A stretch of 64,000 bases of DNA, taken from positions 310,001 to 374,000 of the forward strand of contig NW_026515525.1 of the NCBI RefSeq assembly GCF_014898815.1, in the 5' to 3' direction. Each line of letters opens with the position of its first letter. Positions within the stretch are counted from its first letter, which is position 1. Origin of the DNA: Panonychus citri. Its lineage: Eukaryota > Arthropoda > Arachnida > Trombidiformes > Tetranychidae. The notes beneath the pieces are model-generated. The model was given only the letters and a program-made list of their open reading frames with translations, was not told the DNA's origin and did not search any database. Of the stretch, positions 1 through 12,706 are shown one piece after another. The position numbers and the translations under genes were made by a program.

Positions 1-3000
1 TATGATGAATATTATGCATTATCATGAGTTATTTTTTACTTTATTCTTAAGTGGGATTGAATTGATTATGGAATCGTTTCCTTAATTCTGAAGGATCCAA
101 GAAAGGCTATAAAAGCATACATTAAGCTCAATACATGAAGCAACATCTTCATTTCTATTATTATCATGATGAAAATCAGCATGAAGATGATGATGAAATA
201 AACAATTTACCTGATTCTTTATTTCCTAGTTAGAGTTTTCCAATTATTCAGCTTTGATTTGTAATTACTCAAAGATAATCATAATGATGATATTGTCTTT
301 CTAATGAATACAAATTGATTCATTTATGATTTTTTTTCCTTTCATATCATTAGATTAGTTATTCCTTAGGTTATCTGAATCAATTTAGGTTTCCATCATT
401 TTGCTAATTGTTTACCATCATTATCTAAATCAATCTACATCTTAATCAATTGTTGTATTGAAAATAAAATTATGATAAGCAAATGAGTTTATGATCATTT
501 CCTTATTTCTTGATTTACCTTCACAATTAAGATGAAAAGTAATAACTATTAGCATAATGTGTGTTCATATCTTATGTTAATTGAACCTTTAATACATTCA
601 AATTGTGATCACAAATTAACTAATTGTATATTAATCACTTTCACTAGAAATTACCAAAAATCGTTAGGGTTGGAGTTGATTGAGAAGACAATTAAATTGT
701 ATGTCAAGTTTTTAAGGTTTAATCATTTGTATTATGAAATAAATTTAATAACATTTGATAGAAAAGGTAAAAAATTAATCATATTATCATTGAAAACCTC
801 ACGTTCTCATGAAAATGATTATTTGATTTGTTGTTGTGTACAAATTGTTACAACAAAAACCTCTACGACTCTCATCATATAAAATGATCTTTATCAATTA
901 TTATGTTAACAATTAAGATAATTAGATTTTCAATACAAATTCATTTGTTTTGTTCTTCATTTTTCTTGTTATCATTTGATTACCATGAGTAAATCATAAT
1001 AAACACAATCAGAGTCATCTAGTTTTCCATTTAAATTGTAATCATAAGGAATGAGATATTTTCTTCAACAATTTAGCAATTTAATCGACTACGATGATTA
1101 GATGATAAATATAAACGTAAACGTTGAATAAGATAATCTGAATAAGATATATAAATTCAATCAAGATTAATTGGTTACCAGCAATAAATGATGAAACTAG
1201 TGATCTTAATGATGTTTCAAATGAGTTACATGTTATATTGAATCAGATTGTAATTAAATCATGAGAAAACCAATATTAACATTATATTAACAAGATTTTA
1301 TGATGAACAAAAGTTTCTATCAATGAAAAGTTGAACATGATCAATTGAGTTTACGTTCAGTTTGATTGTTGAACAAAATGAACCAATCATTTAATTGTCC
1401 CCTTATAATTTTCACGGTATAATAAACTCAGAGTATTGATCACAATTAGGAGGAAGGTGAAACTGTTAATATCTTCAAGTTATTTTCATGTTGATTATCT
1501 TGATGAAATTCTGAGTTTTATTCACCTCATTTCTTTTCATGTTATCCTGAGTAGATACTTAAAATTCAGGATTACCTTTTTTCCTCTTGATTTTTTCTCT
1601 CTCATTGTTTAGACAAACTCTTGAAATATACAATATATAATGGCCAATGGTCAGTTATTGTTAACCATTAAAGTGGTCCATTTGAAAGACTCATCAGAAT
1701 CAATCTCATTGTCGATTGTCACCTTATATTCAATGACGGAACTCACCTTTTCTTTTTTTTTCATCAGAACAAATATTTACATTTGCTTCCATATTCAAAT
1801 AACATGATGATAACAATTCCCTGGGTTTATTTTTCAATTTCAATCAATGAACATGAAAAGATAATAATCATCTTGATATTGATCCTAATTTACCAACTCT
1901 AATTAGAACACTGAATCTGAATAATAACAAAATCTCTGAGAAACTTTACTTAATTCACTCCAATCAGATTCTCATGATAATTCAGTGAAAGGTTTCAAAA
2001 TTTACCTGAATTTTAAATTCTCTGTTTTTCTCTATCAGTAATTAGCATTATGAATTATTCAACCTTAAAACTGATGGTCTAGTTTTCTGTTATTTTCAAT
2101 GTTTATTTTACCATTTTATTAATATTTTCATGTGAATTTGGTTGTTCATTTTTGTCTGAATAATTTTCATTCAAAAACAGGAGTCTATTTATCCACTATT
2201 CCCAATGAGAATTCAATCAATAGTAAATATTATTGTATGAAAATCTTTCCCAATATTAATTGTGATTTAGTTCACATACACACAAACTGATATTCGATAA
2301 GTAATTGTTTCACTAATCTGATTATAATTCAATCATACAAAAGAGATTATTTATCAGATGATTATCACCTAATTGTGATAACCTTTTTTCCCTCGTATTT
2401 ATCATTCTAATCATGTTCACAATTCCCATGATAGACCAACTCAAATCAATGAATAAAAAAACCATGAAACTTTTCCTATCCCACTACCTTGCAACTATCT
2501 TATTATAATAATAAATCTAATAATAATTTAATCAAAATCCATTTATATTAAATTGTTACATTCTAACTGTTTCATTAGCATTTGAATATTATATAACTTT
2601 TTTATCCTCGAAAAAAAAAGATCACTATGTAAACTTTGATTCTTAATCCAAATCATAAACTGTTCCCATAAAATTCAAGTTCTAGACTTTTGTAATTATC
2701 AATATTTACCAATTTGCCCAACAATTAACACATTGCAATTATAATTATATCAGAAAACTCAATAATCACCCTGAAAAAAAAACTCTGGAGCTTCAAGTTG
2801 GATCATTATTCAGATTGAAATGATTAAAAATCGAATACATTTTTACACTTGATTTGATTGTGTTCTTGATTATCAACTGTACCAAATCATATGTGATTAT
2901 TATCATGGTAATAATGATTAATATTAATAATTGTAATCTTTTTGCTCCAAATTTCCGTTGCAAAGAAAACCTAATGATAAGAGCAAAAGCCCCAACGATA

Positions 3001-4397
3001 TATAAATAATTTCCAGATAAATGATCTTTGTATTAATAACAATTTGACAAGGTAACTGAATAGGAATACTAAATGATAATGATAATAATAATGAAAATAT
3101 TAGTCGAGGAAAAAAAATGATTAGACCAATTTGATTGATCATTTTGAAAAATGATTAATCAAAGTCTCACTTGTGTTAATATTAAATTGTTTCTCGTTCA
3201 ATATTTATAATATTAATGGTTTTATCTATGATTAACTTGATTGTTGAAAGAGCTACGGAGAGAAACATTAATACATCTGATCAATTGGATTAATTTACTA
3301 ATTCAATTGGAATCATTATTGTTTACTAATTGTATTTTGATTGTAAACAAATACACACAATCACTAACTTACCAATTCAACTCAATATAAATGTTATATA
3401 TTATTATTATTATTAGTTGATTAGTTATGATTAATATTAATTGTTGAAATGTTTTCTCAATGGTACCCAGAGTATTTCCAATTAGTGTAAGTTGATCTAG
3501 TTAATTGTCAATAAATAGACTGAAAACATTACTAATCATAGTTAATGAAATTCACCGAGTTAATTAAGATTAACAAGATAAAATTATTTTTACCATAATT
3601 GATTTACTTTTTAATTAATCGATTGTCAATCAATATATGTACAGGGAATTTCACCAAATTTCCAGCAAGTTTTTGATTATTCAGACCTCAGACTCTTCTT
3701 GTTTTGGGTGCATGATTGTTTTCCGCATTCGAGTCGATTCTGACCATCAAATGACCTTGAAATTGTATCCTGAAAGAACGACAAGAATGACCTTGATATT
3801 CAAATACGACAATCGAGTATCGCTCAAACTCCCAAAAGTCTGAGGTCTTGGTGAAATTCCCTGAATTGTATCTCATTAGTTTCATCATGATATGTTAATT
3901 AGCCACTGATCAACTTGAAATCTTAATTTAGTTGATTCTTCATACATGGAAAAAAAATATTCAACTGATTAACCTAAATAATATTAGCTAATCCTTGATG
4001 ATCCTGAAAAGTTGCATCAAAATAATTAACATGTTAATTAAATCCACCTTGAGGTCAAGGTTTATTGAGATGCTTTCAAATGATATTTATTTTTAATGTT
4101 CAATGAACATATTGACAACTTGTAACTTTGAGTGTTACAATTAAATTAGAAGGTTAATCAAATTCAATTCAGGGATTTCTGATTAATCCAAATATGAACT
4201 TTTAAGGTTTTTCAATCTTCATGTAAATTTTATTTACTATTATTACTGAGGATAAACAGAATTAACTAAATTGTTTCAACTCAATTCCAAGTGAATCGCA
4301 TTTACATTTTCATGGCGAATTGTTTTTTTCTGTAAATTTACATGTTAATTTTATTCGTTTAATGATTTATATTTTTTCTATTCTTTTCCTTTTCCAG
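1..4397. other. Non-coding stretch, probably syntaxin intron
   Basis: AT-rich sequence with stops in all frames and no exon I could recognise. Because the next feature is an internal exon of syntaxin 1A on the plus strand, this is most simply intron of that gene, whose 5' exons lie to the left of the window. I looked for the preceding exon (the first half of the SNARE motif) and did not find it. The only structured part is the foldback element at 3642-3863. Confidence 0.5.
3642..3863. repeat. Foldback (MITE-like) element with 16-bp terminal inverted repeats
   Basis: The 16-mer CAGGGAATTTCACCAA at 3642-3657 is matched by its exact reverse complement at 3848-3863. A second arm, AGACCTCAGACT at 3683-3694, is complemented exactly at 3837-3848; the left arm has about 25 nt extra between the two blocks. 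The interior is weakly self-complementary and less AT-rich than its surroundings. Open frames of 66-68 codons exist on both strands simply because the element is near-palindromic and poor in stops. I could not see a convincing target-site duplication. It could be a non-autonomous DNA transposon or a hairpin-forming transcript source. Confidence 0.65.
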
Positions 4398-5363
4398 GGT
4401 GAAATGATTGACCGGATAGAGTATCATGTTGAACATGCTCGAGAATATATTGAAACAGCCAAACAAGACACCAAAAAAGCCCGTGAATATCAGTCCAAGG
4501 CTCGAAGAGTAAGAATCAGTAATGGAAACCCAAATGGAAGATATTGAATTGATGATGAATGTTTTTCTTGATAATCAAATCTAATTACAAGTTGTCATCT
4601 TGATTCTAATTCTTAATCATCATCATCATTTTCTTCATCAAGTTCACCTTCCTGTTTCATCTGTACTTACTAATATTATCATCCTTGTCTTTTCATCATC
4701 ATCTTCTGTTTCATTTCCAATGTTGTTATTTTCTACTTTATCATCTTCAGTTGATGCTCATGATCATCATCATGAAACTTGGAGAAGTGTGTAAATCATT
4801 TTTACTCCAGTGCTTCTCGATTGATCATTTACTCAGAATGAATATTCATCTTACTCAAATTTAGTATTCAAGTTCATGAACAAGTTACTAACTCGATGAT
4901 GACTGGAAATGTTTATATTACAAAAAGAATCAAGAATAACTTGTGAATACATTTGAATACAAAGTTAATCATTCATCTAATCAATGAGAATTATCTTCAT
5001 CATTAAACTAACCAGTTAACGAGATTTGAAATGAGTTAAAATGAGAGATTGATTAAGATGCAAATTAACTTTAAACAAGTTAATCATTTTGTATCAATTC
5101 TCAGTAATAGAAACACCATAGCATTTAAATATCCAAAGGTTATCGTATTGTGCTCAGTAAATGTAATCGTTTACAACCAAGATTTTTACCGATTTTGATC
5201 ATCTAATTGTGACTCGATTTTCCTTATTTTCTGGTTGGTTAATTGTTATCACAAAACTAATATGATTTTTTTGATTTCTTTTCCACAGAAACAGATTATG
5301 ATCTTAATATGTTTGATAATATTGGTTATTGTTCTGATCGGAATATTTTCATCAATGTTTTAA
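4398..5363 (+). CDS. Syx1A: Syntaxin 1A, last two exons (partial)
   Basis: This is the C-terminus of a plasma-membrane Q-SNARE that pairs with SNAP-25 and synaptobrevin to drive synaptic vesicle fusion. Exon 4398-4508 encodes 37 residues beginning GEMIDRIEYHVEHA and ending YQSKARR, the second half of the syntaxin-1 SNARE helix and its basic juxtamembrane stretch. A phase-0 GT-AG intron (4509-5288) separates it from exon 5289-5363, which encodes the single membrane anchor KQIMILICLIILVIVLIGIF, four more residues and stop TAA. Splice borders are clean (pyrimidine tract then CAG at 4397 and 5288). The tail-anchored layout, with only about four residues after the membrane segment, is as expected for syntaxin 1. 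Earlier exons lie outside the window. Confidence 0.93.
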
Positions 5364-7047
5364 ATTGTGCAAGGAAAAACTTTGAAAATTCACCAATCAT
5401 CTTATTATTATCATCAAGATTCTAGATGAATTGAGTTTCACTTGGTTAATTTAAAGGTAGTCAAGCAATTTGGTAACAATCAAATGAAAGTTGACAAAGT
5501 AAATATAATTTATTTTGACAATCAAAAGTCAACTAAGTGATGATGATGAGATTTTGTTGAGCTTCAAATTGAGATGAAATTATGATGAAAAAAGTATTTC
5601 AAATCTGATGATAATCAAGTAAACAAGGATCCATTAAATGAACGCCATAGTATCTTTCAAATTAAGTCATCGTCATGATTTTCATCATCATCTTCATCAT
5701 CTTCATCATCTTCATCACCTTCATCATCGCCTTTACCCTAGTCATTTACAGTTAACCTGTTGTTGGTTGTGTCCAGTAATCATTATAATTTAATTCATCA
5801 TAATATCCTACTTCTTATACTAATTATTTTGATTACTAAATGTACAATTACAATATCATCTCCAAAGGACTAACATATCATCAAGTGACCAATGATAATC
5901 AACGATGACCATCCCTGGAGTTTTTTTTAATCTCACCTCCAATTGACCAAAATACAAAATCGGACCATAAGAAAATATCATTTGAATATATTGAGATAGT
6001 TAATTTAAATTGACACCAGTGATTCAAATTGGACCATGATAATGTTTCCCTTCATGATTAGATGAAATCAGAATTGCTTTAAATTGCAATAGTCTTAATT
6101 ACTGTTATCATTATGTATTAATATGTACATTTATGCATTTAATTGCTAATTTATATTTATTTTAATTTCTCTCGTTGTTTTTTTTGTCTAATAGTAAATA
6201 TTACTAATCAGATTAACTCAATCATTGATTTGGATTCAGTTGATTTATTAATATTATCACAAGAATATTGAAAATTTGTTTGAAAACTTTACCAACAATC
6301 AACTAACTGTCATGAAGTTTTCTCATTTAAATGGTCAACAATTTAAACTTAATCCAATCTGATCAGTTAGTTAAGCTTATTAACTTTTATGAAATCTCAG
6401 CAATGAGAGGAGAAAGTTAATCATCAAATTAAATCTGAATCAACAATCAACTGAATGGAAAATAAATTGTTCTGATTGTATTTAAACTTGGAAAAGCATC
6501 TGAAATGATAACAATAAATTGTTACTGATAATTTATTTTGACAAAAACTAAATCAATTTTGTTTTGATAAGATTTAAGAGGAAAAAAAAGATAAATGAGT
6601 TAATTACAATTAGTTTATTGTCTATTTTGACAACTCCTTTGAGTGTAACATTGATAAATTAATGTTCAGTTAGACAATAAAGCCAAATGATTAATCCAAT
6701 TGTTTTGACAATGTTTTTCTCAAGGTAACTTGATTAACTTGAAGGTTATTATTTCAATTGTGATAATCTTTGATCACTTTTATTTAATTTAATTGTGTTG
6801 AGTATAAATAACAATTTCCTCCTGTTCCTTGTTAATTTATCAATGAACGATTGTTACAATCAACCAGAATATACTGATTATGATATTTTCAGTTTCATTG
6901 ATTGTTTCTTAATACTTGTACTTGTTAATGTCTAATATCAATCAACAAGTATTTCATTAAATTTGAAGCAGATTTTAAGGTTAAATTGGAAATTTAATTT
7001 CGATATGATTAAAGGATATAATAGCTGTACAGTTGATTGTTTACAAT
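5364..7047. other. Intergenic, convergent 3' ends
   Basis: Sequence between the syntaxin stop (plus) and the alpha-galactosidase stop (minus). No coding exon, RNA gene or clear repeat was seen; a run of imperfect CATCTT/TCATCA triplets lies at about 5683-5735. It must contain both 3' UTRs. Confidence 0.6.
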
Positions 7048-8679
7048 TTAGACTTGGGTCAATAAAACCATTCGAGAGCCTCCGGAAGGATTAACGATTA
7101 ACTCTAATGAATCGGACATTTGGAAAGTACCGATTCGAGCGTCGTCTTCGTCTTCTTCCCATAAGTCGACGACTTTGAATTTAGAGTCAGAATTTTCATT
7201 TGGAAGAAGTGTTTTCATTGAAACGGTGAACTAATTTAAAGAGGAAAAATAGAGCAATTAGTTGATTAAAGAGGAAGAATTTGATTGTTAACTTACATAT
7301 TCAGGATTACCAAGAGGTTGATCGTTGTAGTAAAGAACGGCGTAGATGGTTTTACCGTCTCTTTGGGCCATTTCCTTGGTCCAGGCTTCGAAATGACGAT
7401 CCTAACATTGGAATATAATTTCATAAGTTACTAATATTCATTGGTTGATTCATCAAGTGTTCACTCACTTTGCCCTTAGGGTTATCATAGACCATTCTTC
7501 GAGCCATTTTACCAAGACTATCTTGATCCACTTCGATCACTCGACGATTCTTAAGAATCTTTTTAGCTCTTTTTGATATTCTTCGTAAATCGTTTGACAT
7601 GTACAAAGGTGATGACCACATTGACCAGAAAGACATTTGAGTTTCCCATTGAGTTTCAGATAATCCAAAGTTACCAATAATCAACATGTCAGGATCTAAC
7701 CACATACCAGGTCCTATTAATAGTTAAACACAAAAGGATTAAATTATAGATGAATGATCAATGAAGCAAAATCTCAGTTTACCATTGTAACGTCCGAAAG
7801 TATCTTGATAATCTCCATAGAATTGAATAATACTGGAAACACTACTCCATGAATCCCAAACATCATCATGGTTCCTGTACATGTTACAGTATTTTGAGAT
7901 TGATTCATAATTGGGAGTAATGTTGGCGTTGAATTGATACAATGGCCATTCGCAGTGATAAATTATTGGAGCACCTTAGCAATTTTTAGATGAGAAAAGA
8001 TTGATTAATCGTATGAGGATTAAAAACAAAATGTCCATTAGATCAGCTTACCGGTCTTATTGAAAGCAGTCGCCATTTTGGGATAAAGTACATCAAAGTT
8101 TTTAGGATCTTCGAAACATCCATCAAATTTGAAGGAATCGACTCCCCATTCGGCAAATGTTTGAGCATCGATATCGAAGAAGCCATCCCCAGGTCCATTC
8201 TGTGCAGGATAGCTGTCGATAAAATCATCATATTAGAACCGAAAAAATTAAAATTTTACCCGAAGATTTGGACATTCGACTTACCCTGCACAAGTCAACG
8301 GACCAACGTCCCCATAAAGACCAAGTCGAAGTCCTTTCGAGTGCATCCAATCAGCCAAAGCTTTAATTCCACTTGGAAATCGAGTTCTATCAGCAACTAA
8401 TCGCTTCGTTTCATTGTCTCTCTCATATTCTGACCAACAATCGTCTATGGCCACAATATCATAACCAAGTTCAACGTAGCCATCTTTAATCAACTTCTCG
8501 CCCATTTGTTTGTACAAATCTTCATGAATACAAGTATCAGGATATTTAGCACAATCAGTTACACAAGTAAATCGAGCCCATGATAACCAGCCCATCGGAG
8601 GCTTAAGGGCAAGGCCATTGTCAAGTCCATGGACAGTAGCAATCAGAGGAAGTAGAGCAACAATTAAAAACTTCATCAT
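7048..8679 (-). CDS. Alpha-galactosidase (GH27), six exons, secreted/lysosomal
   Basis: Exons, in gene order, are 8679-8285, 8212-8052, 7974-7783, 7713-7469, 7401-7297 and 7230-7048; all borders are GT-AG with consistent phases, giving 426 residues, the usual family length. It hydrolyses terminal alpha-galactosides from glycolipids and oligosaccharides. Residues 1-18 form a signal peptide (FLIVALLPLIATVHG). GH27 landmarks follow: LKPPMGWLSW, the DDCWSEY loop, the nucleophile Asp162 in FKFDGC, and the acid/base Asp223 in RNHDDVWDSW. The substrate loop reads YHCEWPLY with Glu194 and Leu197, the pair found in alpha-galactosidase A rather than the Ser/Ala of alpha-N-acetylgalactosaminidase, so galactose specificity is inferred. 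Two adjacent start codons (8679, 8676) exist; the first is used here. A TATA box lies about 50 nt upstream. Confidence 0.93.
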
Positions 8680-8728
8680 GATGACAATGAGAAACTGTCA
8701 ACTAATAACTTCTAGAAAATTAGATACA

Positions 8729-8737
8729 TTTATATAC
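8729..8737 (-). promoter_or_regulatory. TATA box of the alpha-galactosidase gene
   Basis: On the minus strand this reads GTATATAAA, about 50 nt upstream of the first ATG (8679). With usual spacing transcription would start near 8700, giving a leader of about 20 nt. Confidence 0.55.
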
Positions 8738-8866
8738 TTTACAAGGAACGACAAAATATCATAATTTAGTAATTAAAGTTAATCTTCCTGTTATCAAACA
8801 ATTAACTCAAATTATCTAGTCTCACAGATCGCACAAGATATCAGATTAATTGTAATCCTGTAACTA

Positions 8867-9251
8867 AGGGTTGGTCCGGTAACTGGTTTTTAATCAATAT
8901 TGATATGGTTTAATCTAATTTAATCTATGTTCATAACATTGGTATTCATTTTGAATATTAATGTAAATTTAATTGATCATGCTCATCTTCGTTACTATTC
9001 ACTTGAATAGCAACGTATAATTCATTAATTGTTCAAATGACTCGAATAATTAGAACTTATTTAGATCTTGAAAATCTTGATTAATCTAAATAGAACCTCA
9101 ATTGGTGACTAACTTAACACAGATAATAACTGATTCAAATTTAAAATCAATTTGATCAGTCATTAGATGTCACTACAGAAATTTAACGATTTACAATCCA
9201 TCGAGATTAATTCAGATTAATCTAAATTGAACTAGTTACCGGACCAACCCT
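8867..9251. repeat. Foldback (MITE-like) element with 18-bp terminal inverted repeats
   Basis: AGGGTTGGTCCGGTAACT at 8867-8884 is matched by its exact reverse complement at 9234-9251. The arms are far more GC-rich than the flanks, which makes chance unlikely. Inside is a second inverted repeat, CGTTACTATTCA (8990-9001) against TGAATAGCAACG (9004-9015), with one mismatch. No protein is encoded. It lies in the intergenic space upstream of the alpha-galactosidase promoter. No clear target duplication was found; TAA-like triplets flank both sides. Confidence 0.7.
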
Positions 9252-10352
9252 AAAGCTTTGCTCAATTAAACTAATCATCTTCATCCAATAAACAATCATT
9301 ATGAGAAATGGATCAATTTGAATCACTATTAATAATCAGTGATTATTGGGATATCCAATCACGAGAAAAATTTTCATCGATGAAACTTACAATCAACTAG
9401 ATGATCAAGACCTTTGTAATTATCGTTGCAACGACAATCAGTTAATTCCCCGAGTTGAGGCAAAACAATATAATTGTTACCTTTGTTTATTTATCTTTAT
9501 TGAATCGGAGTAATTTAAGTAATTATAATTGAGACAATTGATTGTTATTGTTATTACATAAGTTAAAGATGAGTAAACTGTAAACAATGAAAGGAGAATC
9601 AACTTAAAACAATTGATTAGATGAGGATAATAAACTCAATGGTTAATTTGTTTAACATGTAGAGACAATTTAGATTATCCTTCAAGTTGAACTGATGCAA
9701 TTTATTTGAATCGAGAATCTAATTTAGTAAAATAGTTTGACCATTACAAAAATTGATCCATCATGATGATTACTGATTGTAATTCTTAAATAATTGTTGT
9801 TGAATGAATACTGTTTCGTTTAATTAATTAGTTGTTGATTCGGTTCAATGAAAGAGGATTTGAGATAAATCAGTGAGATTGAAATTCCCATGTAATCTGT
9901 ACGATGAAATGAAATGAGGAAACAATTGAAACTCCAAAGAAAAAAGTTTCCTCTGGACAATCAACAGTTAGGAAGATAAAGATGACAATCAATTGAGTTT
10001 TCTCATTGAGAAAATTATCGAAAAGAGTTTACTATTATGTAGTAAATAGATTTACGAGCATTTTTTTTTACCAATCAAAACAAAGATCATTAAGTTTGCT
10101 CATTGACAAAAATTAGTCTTTGTTTGAATAATATTGGAAAAACAATTTACAAAGTAGAAAGAAAAACAAATTAAACCAATATAAGCTAAATCATCTGGTA
10201 GGTTGATTGTTATCAAGAAATCAGATTAACATTTACATTATATAAGAGTAAAATACTGTAGTAATTAATGACGATTGTGATCACCAAAAAAAAGCAATGA
10301 GCGTTAATCAGTAATCTTTGGTTCCATTTTTACTTTAATTGATTTTACTTAA
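9252..10352. other. Intergenic, no feature seen
   Basis: AT-rich sequence upstream of the alpha-galactosidase and downstream of the ABHD16A stop. It should hold the ABHD16A 3' UTR. No exon, RNA gene or repeat was identified. Confidence 0.55.
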
Positions 10353-12706
10353 TCACAATGAACTTGTGTTCTTAACAGCATTGAATAGATTCCAGGGTTC
10401 GGTAAATATTTGGGTTGGTAATGGTGCACAATGTTGTTCATTGAAATCGACGAAATGTTTAGATGCCTGACAGAGATTGACAATTAGGAAGAGTTAGAAT
10501 TTGAATGTAATTCTGATTGGAAATTAACTTACAAGGAATAAGATTAATTGGCTTCTCTGGATTGAGTCCAACTCGTCGCCGATCATTAATGGATATTGAG
10601 ACCTGTTTTCTTCGTCCTCTTTGATGTATGATTTAAGCATCGACATACAAAGAGATGGATCGACATTTTTACTACGACTCACTGATCCTGAAGATGGATG
10701 AACAAAAAAATGAGGAAATATTATTGGCAGTTAAAGTAAGGAAAAATAATTGTTTTCTTTTTCTAATCGATAAGATAATATTCTTATCGTGATATTGATA
10801 TTGACTCACTTTGATTTTCAAGGCCACCAGATAACCATTTATCTAATATTTCACAAACTTTATCATCTCTCATGAGAATTGGAAATCGAGATTTGAATAA
10901 TTTATTGAGAATATCATTGGCTCGATTAGTTTTGATTGGTTCATCTTCTCGAATATTGATTATTTCATCTTGTGTGCGACGGATAATAAGAATTGGACCA
11001 GGATATCTTTCCAAATGAGCGGAAACGTTAAGATTGAAATAGTTTTTCACCATATTGACAACCAGCGGTTTCCATGTTGAAGGCATTTTAGCAATGGCCA
11101 GAGGACAAAGATCGTCAAAACAAGCGTCTAAAATGAGGCCTTTAATGTTGGGATAAGTCATTGCAGCCCATGAAGATGAAAATCCACCGATTGACCAGCC
11201 CATGATTAATATTGATTTCTCATTAAAACCAAGTTTATCAATAGCAAACTTGACAACAACATCAACTGCAGAAACTTCATTCTCAGGGAAAGGTATTCCG
11301 GTACTTCCACCGAAACCAGGGTGATTCCAGCCAAGAACTGAAAAATCTAAGGGAAATTGAGAAACAACAATTAACAACAATTAACTTAAAGTTAACCTTG
11401 CAACAATTTGTACTACCTGTGTGAAGAGGGGTAACTGTTATTCCTGTTTCATAAAATCCAGCGTTTCCTTCACAACAAATAACCAAAGTTTGTCCAACTG
11501 TTCCAACTGATCTTCGATCAACAAACATGGCGTCAATTTCATTTCCATCATGTGCAAGTAATTTGTATCTTCTTCCCTTATGACGTTCAACGAGTCGTTT
11601 TCTTCCATCAACAAGAGTTGGATGGACAAGAGTTTGAAGAAGTGAAACAGAACCAGGATAAATCATTCGACGGCCAAATGTATGAACAGCAAGAAAAGAT
11701 AACACGTTACATGGAATAGATAGAATCTTATCTACCAGAGTGTTATTGTGAGATCGTCTTGCCAATGGAACAGGAGGTTTACCAATTTCTGCAAGACTTG
11801 ATTCATTCCATTTAAAATCAACAGGCCAATCAGTAAATTCAAAATCATATCTGTTTAACAAGAAGGTTGAATTTTTCATCTCCTCTGGTGACATTTTCTT
11901 GACACGATTAAGAACAGAGATGAAATTTACATATTCACTGTTTCGTAGTCGTGAGACTCCTCGAGTTATAAGTGCAGCAAATGCAGCGATTGATAAGATT
12001 CCACCAAGACGAACAACGGTGGAAACATATTCATGAGAAACTGAGACACTTGGACTCAAGGTAATGAATCCACGGCGATGGAGGAAAAAGAGTAAAATTG
12101 GTGATGAATAGACACCAAGGGAACAAGTGAAGACCATAAAACGAATGATCCGATCACTAATCGATTCGATTGCTTTGGCCTGGTAATCACGACCCTAATC
12201 AAAATAGAAGGAAGAAAAAAAAAGAAAAGAACAAATTTATTATTCGTTAATGGGAAAGTAATTCAATAAATTGTATTCTAAGGTTTTCAAGTATCAACCA
12301 AATTTTCTCAATCATTTCCTCATATTTAGTATCTTCTTATAGATGAACACAATTTTCAATCAAAAAAGAAAATGACAAAAAAAGCTGATTGACTAACCAA
12401 ATAGACACAATAACCAATCAATGATTAACATTAATTACAACACAGAGAATTAATTTCAATCACCAAAAATCAACTAATTCTCTTGAACAAGGAAAAAAAA
12501 AACAATCACATTAAGACAAGAACAAGTAAACAACAATATTGAGAAAAGCAAAAACAGTGAATCTAAAAACCTTTGGTTAGAATAAAAAATTGATTGTTAC
12601 TCGTTAATTAGATGAAATTTAAATTTCTCACCGTAAGCTCAGCAGTTCCATGGACACGGTAAAGTCTCGGACCAAGAATACAATTGAGTAATGATGAGTT
12701 AATCAT
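10353..12706 (-). CDS. ABHD16A: ABHD16A-type membrane phospholipase (alpha/beta hydrolase)
   Basis: Five exons, in gene order: 12706-12632, 12194-11417, 11346-10810, 10687-10533 and 10466-10353, with consistent phases, giving 552 residues, close to the vertebrate length. The family releases a fatty acid from phosphatidylserine to make lyso-PS at the ER membrane. Family landmarks are the N-terminal CILGPRLYRVHG, two hydrophobic segments near residues 45-95, FGRRMIYPGSV, the block DGNEIDAMFVDRR, and LVICCEGNAGFYE. The hydrolase core carries LGWNHPGFGGSTG and the nucleophile elbow GWSIGG (Ser336), with the likely acid Asp411 in RRTQDEI. The first His after it is His519 in SKHFVDF. For exon 3 I chose the acceptor at 11347 rather than the closer one, because it keeps the DFSVLGW sequence. 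Confidence 0.93.

Noticed and set aside
559..882. 107-codon plus-strand open frame
   Set aside because: AT-driven composition, no family resemblance, no promoter or splice context; probably chance inside an intron.
4600..4794. 64-codon His/Ser-rich frame
   Set aside because: Lies wholly inside the syntaxin intron and is built from CAT/TCA triplet runs.
7048..8679. Bacterial horizontal transfer of the glycosidase
   Set aside because: Five introns at normal positions, a signal peptide and close similarity to animal GH27 argue for an ordinary animal gene.
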